Assembly (NCBI RefSeq): GCF_001269655.1
Contig: NZ_LHVE01000009.1
Location: 496,001-560,000, forward strand
Source: Pseudomonas thivervalensis
GTDB taxonomy: Bacteria; Pseudomonadota; Gammaproteobacteria; Pseudomonadales; Pseudomonadaceae
DNA length: 64,000 nucleotides
Direction: 5' to 3'
Program-made: the position numbers and the translations under genes
In this document: positions 60,766-64,000 of the stretch, piece after piece
How positions within the stretch are numbered: the first letter of the stretch is position 1
Layout of the letters: each line of letters begins with the position of its first letter
Notes under the pieces: generated by a model
What the model was told of the DNA's origin: nothing
The model's input: the letters and a program-made list of their open reading frames with translations, nothing else
The model's database searches: none

Positions 60766-61860
60766 TTAAGCCTGCTGGCCTGCTTGAGCCTCAGCCAAGG
60801 TCGGATAGTCCGTATAACCGCGCTCGTCGCCCTGGTAGAACGTGGACGCGTCGGGGGTGTTCAGCGCCTGGCCCCGTTTGAACCGTTCCACCAGGTCCGG
60901 GTTCGCCAGGAACGGTGTACCGAACGCCACCAGGTCGGCTTCACCACGGCTGATGGCAGTGGCGGCGCGTTCGGCGCTGTAGCCGCCATTGGCAATGTAC
61001 GTCCCGCCGAAGCGACGCTTGAGTTCCAGGAAGTCGAACGGGCCTTCGCCCAATTCCACGATGTGCAGGTAAGCCAGGCCATAGCGGCTGAGCATCCTGG
61101 CGGCGTAGTCGAATGTTGCTTGCGGGTTGCTGTCGCTCATCGAGAAGTAGCTGAAGATCGGCGACAGGCGCACGCCGACACGGCTAGCGCCGAAGACTTC
61201 GATCACCGACTCGACCACTTCCTTGAGGAAACGGGCGCGATTCTCGATCGAGCCACCGTAGGCATCAGTGCGTTGGTTGGTGCCGTCACGCAGGAATTGG
61301 TCGATCAGGTAGCCATTGGCGCCGTGGATTTCCACGCCGTCGAAACCGGCCAGCTTCGCGTTGACGGCCGCCTGGCGGAAGTCGGCGACCACGCCGGAGA
61401 TTTCATCGAGTTCCAGCGCCCGTGGCAGTTCGTAGGGCTTGAGGCCTTCGGGGGTGTAGATCTCGCCATCGGCCTTGATCGCCGAAGGGGCGACGGGTTG
61501 GGCGCCGTTGACTTGCACCAGAGGATGGGAAAGACGGCCCACGTGCCAGAGCTGCAAGAATATCTGCCCGCCCTCGGCATGGACCGCGTCGGTCACCTGT
61601 TTCCAACCGGTGATTTGCTCAGGGGTAAAGATTCCTGGCGTTCTCAGGTAACCCTTGCCCTGGGCCGAGACCTGGGAGCCTTCGCTGAGGATCAGGCCGG
61701 CGCTGGCGCGCTGGCTGTAGTACTCGGCCATCAGGGGGGTGGCGGCATCGCCTGCACCTGCGCGGCTGCGGGTCATCGGCGCCATGATCATGCGGTTTTT
61801 CAGGGACAACTTGCCGACTTGAGTACGGGACAACAGAAGATCGAGACCGATGTCAGTCAT
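60766..61860 (-). CDS. Old Yellow Enzyme-family alkene reductase
   Basis: A 364-residue FMN-dependent reductase of the NemA/XenB group, reducing activated C=C bonds and nitro compounds. Signatures are LSLKNRMIMAPMTRSRAGAG, FLQLWHVGRLSHP, GFDGVEIHGANGYLIDQFLR with catalytic His/Asn, and GGSIENRARFLKEVVESVIE. The C-terminal region GEADLVAFGTPFLANPDLVE binds FMN phosphate. It lies 50 bases after the pirin gene. The precise symbol among OYE paralogs cannot be assigned. Confidence 0.93.
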   Translation of the reverse strand: MTDIGLDLLLSRTQVGKLSLKNRMIMAPMTRSRAGAGDAATPLMAEYYSQRASAGLILSEGSQVSAQGKGYLRTPGIFTPEQITGWKQVTDAVHAEGGQIFLQLWHVGRLSHPLVQVNGAQPVAPSAIKADGEIYTPEGLKPYELPRALELDEISGVVADFRQAAVNAKLAGFDGVEIHGANGYLIDQFLRDGTNQRTDAYGGSIENRARFLKEVVESVIEVFGASRVGVRLSPIFSYFSMSDSNPQATFDYAARMLSRYGLAYLHIVELGEGPFDFLELKRRFGGTYIANGGYSAERAATAISRGEADLVAFGTPFLANPDLVERFKRGQALNTPDASTFYQGDERGYTDYPTLAEAQAGQQA

Positions 61861-61910
61861 GATTCACCTCTAAGGGATCGGGTAGGAACAGGCATTGAAT
61901 CGAGGGTCGG

Positions 61911-62750
61911 TCAGGCCAACCGACCCTCTTGTTGCAAAAGGGCGCCGATGCGCTGGATCTCTTTCTCGCCTTTTTCCAGGGCAGCCTTGCTGGTGTGCAC
62001 GGAGTAATAGCCCGTCACCAGGTCGTGGGGATGCTTGACCGCCGAGCCCAGCACGAAGGAGGTCGCGCCCCGGGCAACGATGTCGATGGCCGCGCCGGAT
62101 TCTTCGAACACCACCATTTCCCCGGCGTTGACGTTGCCGTTGGCGCTGAGGCTGCCGCTGTTGACCGCCAGCCAGGCAACCGTGTGCCCGGCCGGTGGCG
62201 TGTAGCGCCAGTGCTCGTTGTCTTGCAACTGCACGGCGAGATAGTTCATCCCCGCTGGCGCCGCGACACTGCTGCGGGCTGTGCCGTATCGGCCGAGCAA
62301 TACCCGCGCCGGACCTTCCCGGGGGATCTCCGAGGACGCCAGGTAGAGGCTGTGGGCCGGGGCATTTTCTTCCGCCGCCGGCAGTGCAATCCAGAGCTGG
62401 AAGCCTTGGATCGGCGAACCTGCAATCGGCCGGGCGGTGTGCCAGACGCCGTTACCGGCTTGCATCCACTCCATGCCGCCGCTGGGCAGGGTGCCGGACT
62501 GGCCAGTGGTGTCTTCGTAGATCACCTGGCCTTCGATCATGTAGGTCAGCGTGGCGATCCCGGAATGTGGGTGCATGCCGAAGCCCCCTTGCATGGCATC
62601 CGCCTTGGCGACAAAGCGATCGAGAAACACGAACGGCTTGCAGAGCTGGCCCAGGTCGCCGGGGCTCATGAGTCGAGTGATCGGCCCATGGCTGCTACCC
62701 GAAGTACGATGGACGATGGCGCGCGGTGGCGCTGCGACGATGCTGTTCAT
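61911..62750 (-). CDS. Pirin-family cupin protein
   Basis: A 279-residue bicupin. Metal ligands of the N-terminal pirin cupin are in GFGMHPHSGIATLTYMIEGQ (two histidines) and GTLPSGGMEWMQAGNGVWHT, with the glutamate/histidine. The pirin C-terminal motif GSAVKHPHDLVTGYYSVHTS is also present. Some pirins are quercetinase-like dioxygenases. The ATG at 62750 follows GGAGGCAACCC. Co-transcribed with the OYE gene and divergent from a LysR regulator. Confidence 0.92.
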   Translation of the reverse strand: MNSIVAAPPRAIVHRTSGSSHGPITRLMSPGDLGQLCKPFVFLDRFVAKADAMQGGFGMHPHSGIATLTYMIEGQVIYEDTTGQSGTLPSGGMEWMQAGNGVWHTARPIAGSPIQGFQLWIALPAAEENAPAHSLYLASSEIPREGPARVLLGRYGTARSSVAAPAGMNYLAVQLQDNEHWRYTPPAGHTVAWLAVNSGSLSANGNVNAGEMVVFEESGAAIDIVARGATSFVLGSAVKHPHDLVTGYYSVHTSKAALEKGEKEIQRIGALLQQEGRLA

Positions 62751-62821
62751 GGGTTGCCTCCAAGTCATGGGCGTTGGGCCTCGATGCGAGAAGGATAAGT
62801 GCCTGCCAATAGATTGATAAG

Positions 62822-62834
62822 CCGATACAATCGG
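62822..62834. promoter_or_regulatory. Palindrome in the pirin/LysR divergent promoter
   Basis: CCGAT-ACA-ATCGG is a perfect 5-3-5 inverted repeat midway in the 121-base gap, flanked by TTGATAAG and TTGAACTC. A candidate LysR-type site. Confidence 0.45.
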
Positions 62835-62871
62835 ATTGAACTCATCCATAAAACGAAGGAATATCGGCGCC

Positions 62872-63786
62872 ATGCTCGATCTCAACGATGTTGCGCTGTT
62901 CGTTCAGGTGGTCCGCAGTGGCAGCTTCGCTGAAGCGGCCAGGCGGCTGGGCATGCCTTCCAACACCGTCAGCCGACGGGTTCAGCAGTTGGAGGCGCAA
63001 TTGGAGTCGCGACTTTTGCAGCGCTCGACCCGCAAACTCACGCTGACCCATGCGGGCCAGGGGTTTTATGAGCGCTGCGTGGATGCGGTGGACGGTCTGA
63101 TGGATGCCGGACAGGCACTGATGATGGGCAGCGAGGAGCCCAGCGGCCTGGTGCGCATCGCGGCGATGGCGGATTTTTTCGATTTCTTCCCGATGGAATG
63201 GGTGGCCGACTTCTTAGCCGCACATCCTCGGGTGCAGCTCGATTTCGTACTCAGCGACGCCCGAGTCGACCTGATTGCCGATCGCATCGATGTGGCCTTT
63301 CGTGGCGGTCCGTTGCAGGATTCGGGGTACGTCGGTCGCCAACTGCTCAAGAACGACGGCGACGGCATGGTGGCCAGCCCCGCGTACATCGCCGCACGCG
63401 GTGCACCGGCTTCGTTGCAAGACCTGTCCCGTCATGACGCCGTGAGCTTCGCCCACCCCAGCGGCATGGCCCATTGGCGACTCGTCGGCCCGGACGGCGT
63501 CGAGGAGCAGGTGCAGATCGCCAGCCGCTTCCACGCCAACACCGCCCAAGCGCTGCGCAGGGCGACCGTCGCAGGCCTGGGCATTGCCGTGCTGCCGGGA
63601 GCGCTGAGCGCCCTTGACCTGGAAGCCGGAAGACTGGTGCGTGTGCTGCCGCAATACCAACGCACCGGCTTCGGCTTGAATGTGCTCTATCCGAGCCGGC
63701 GGCAGTTACCGCTGGCGGTTTCGGCCTTCATCGGGTTGGTGATGGAAAAGCTGGAACTCAAGGCGTTTCCGGCGCGGATGCAGTGA
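62872..63786 (+). CDS. LysR-type transcriptional regulator
   Basis: A 304-residue LysR-type regulator of the CrgA/AaeR-like group: MLDLNDVALFVQVVRSGSFA, RRLGMPSNTVSRRVQQLEAQ for the DNA-binding helix, then a periplasmic-binding-like domain from about 90 (GLVRIAAMADFFDFFPMEWV). It is divergent from the pirin-OYE pair and likely controls it. The start at 62872 fits the family; the frame is open 12 codons further upstream. Confidence 0.92.
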   Translation: MLDLNDVALFVQVVRSGSFAEAARRLGMPSNTVSRRVQQLEAQLESRLLQRSTRKLTLTHAGQGFYERCVDAVDGLMDAGQALMMGSEEPSGLVRIAAMADFFDFFPMEWVADFLAAHPRVQLDFVLSDARVDLIADRIDVAFRGGPLQDSGYVGRQLLKNDGDGMVASPAYIAARGAPASLQDLSRHDAVSFAHPSGMAHWRLVGPDGVEEQVQIASRFHANTAQALRRATVAGLGIAVLPGALSALDLEAGRLVRVLPQYQRTGFGLNVLYPSRRQLPLAVSAFIGLVMEKLELKAFPARMQ

Positions 63787-63846
63787 GTGAGGCGCTCAGG
63801 CCGGTGTCGTGGCGGGATAAGCACATGGTGTGCGGTACCTGAATAC

Positions 63847-63974
63847 CGTGGCGAGGGAGCTTGCTCCCGCTGGCTGCGCAGCAGCCTAAAAAGCTGAGCA
63901 CTATCTGCCTGTCTGGCCGCGGTGACGGGTTTGGGGCCGCTGCGCAGCCCAGCGGGAGCAAGCTCCCTCGCCAC
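63847..63974. repeat. REP palindrome pair with long loop
   Basis: Standard REP arms (GTGGCGAGGGAGCTTGCTCC and complement) with inner GGCTGCGCAGCAGCC and GGGCCGCTGCGCAGCCC stems. It lies downstream of the LysR gene near the window end. No gene is visible after it. Confidence 0.92.
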
Positions 63975-64000
63975 AGGTTCCGCATGTATCAAATTTAAAT

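Overview
The window is a GC-rich chromosomal stretch from a Pseudomonas of the P. fluorescens complex. The evidence is codon usage, Pseudomonas-typical gene sets (fapABCDEF, ANR/DNR-linked nar genes, nhaB, ftrABCD, rlhA) and about a dozen interspersed REP palindromes built on the core GGAGCAAGCTCCCTCGCCAC. A complete nitrate-respiration locus suggests a denitrifier or nitrate respirer, perhaps of the corrugata/brassicacearum type; that species-level guess is only inference. No rRNA, tRNA, CRISPR array, insertion sequence or prophage was recognised. Genes are tightly packed.

Layout: 0.2-5 kb holds a YafY-type regulator, a SnoaL-like protein, an AFG1/ZapE-type ATPase, a GNAT acetyltransferase and the phosphoethanolamine transferase CptA, followed by a 57-residue small ORF. 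5.8-9.1 kb is a tightly overlapping gnd-zwf-HAD phosphatase operon. 9.3-12.6 kb holds nhaB, a delta-60 repeat protein and a small hypothetical gene. 13-19.9 kb is the functional amyloid (Fap) locus: a sigma-54 activator gene converging on a complete fapABCDEF operon. Upstream of fapA I see a -24/-12 promoter and two 7-4-7 palindromes that look like activator sites. A REP element separates fapABC from fapDEF. 20-21 kb is pnuC plus a NadR-type kinase gene, 21.2-27.7 kb is a chemoreceptor, uppP, a DUF1294 gene, MmcQ, a LysR/azoR pair and a secreted hydrolase.

27.8-43 kb is the nitrate respiration island: a DNR-type regulator, narXL, and divergently narK1-narK2-narG-narH-narJ-narI-ppiC-moaA. The narX/narK1 gap carries a perfect NarL 7-2-7 site and an ANR/DNR box. 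43.2-46.2 kb is the anaerobic ribonucleotide reductase operon behind a perfect ANR box. Here the glycyl-radical tail of NrdD is not in the 671-residue main chain but in a separate 53-residue ORF between nrdD and nrdG. 46.3-49.4 kb is the ferrous iron uptake operon ftrABCD with a Fur-like site.

49.6-56.2 kb holds a DUF3079 gene, an M20 peptidase, rlhA (23S rRNA hydroxylation), a diguanylate cyclase and a YfcE-like phosphoesterase. 56.2-60.7 kb is a catabolic cluster (two xylose-isomerase-like TIM barrels, a Gfo/Idh/MocA dehydrogenase, a LacI regulator) whose substrate I cannot name. 60.8-63.8 kb is an Old Yellow Enzyme-pirin pair with a divergent LysR gene.

Much of the window fits life across oxygen gradients: nitrate sensing and reduction, anaerobic dNTP synthesis, ferrous iron import, and biofilm amyloid and c-di-GMP synthesis. 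The most notable observations are the split NrdD, the fap promoter architecture and the nested, microsatellite-expanded REP elements.
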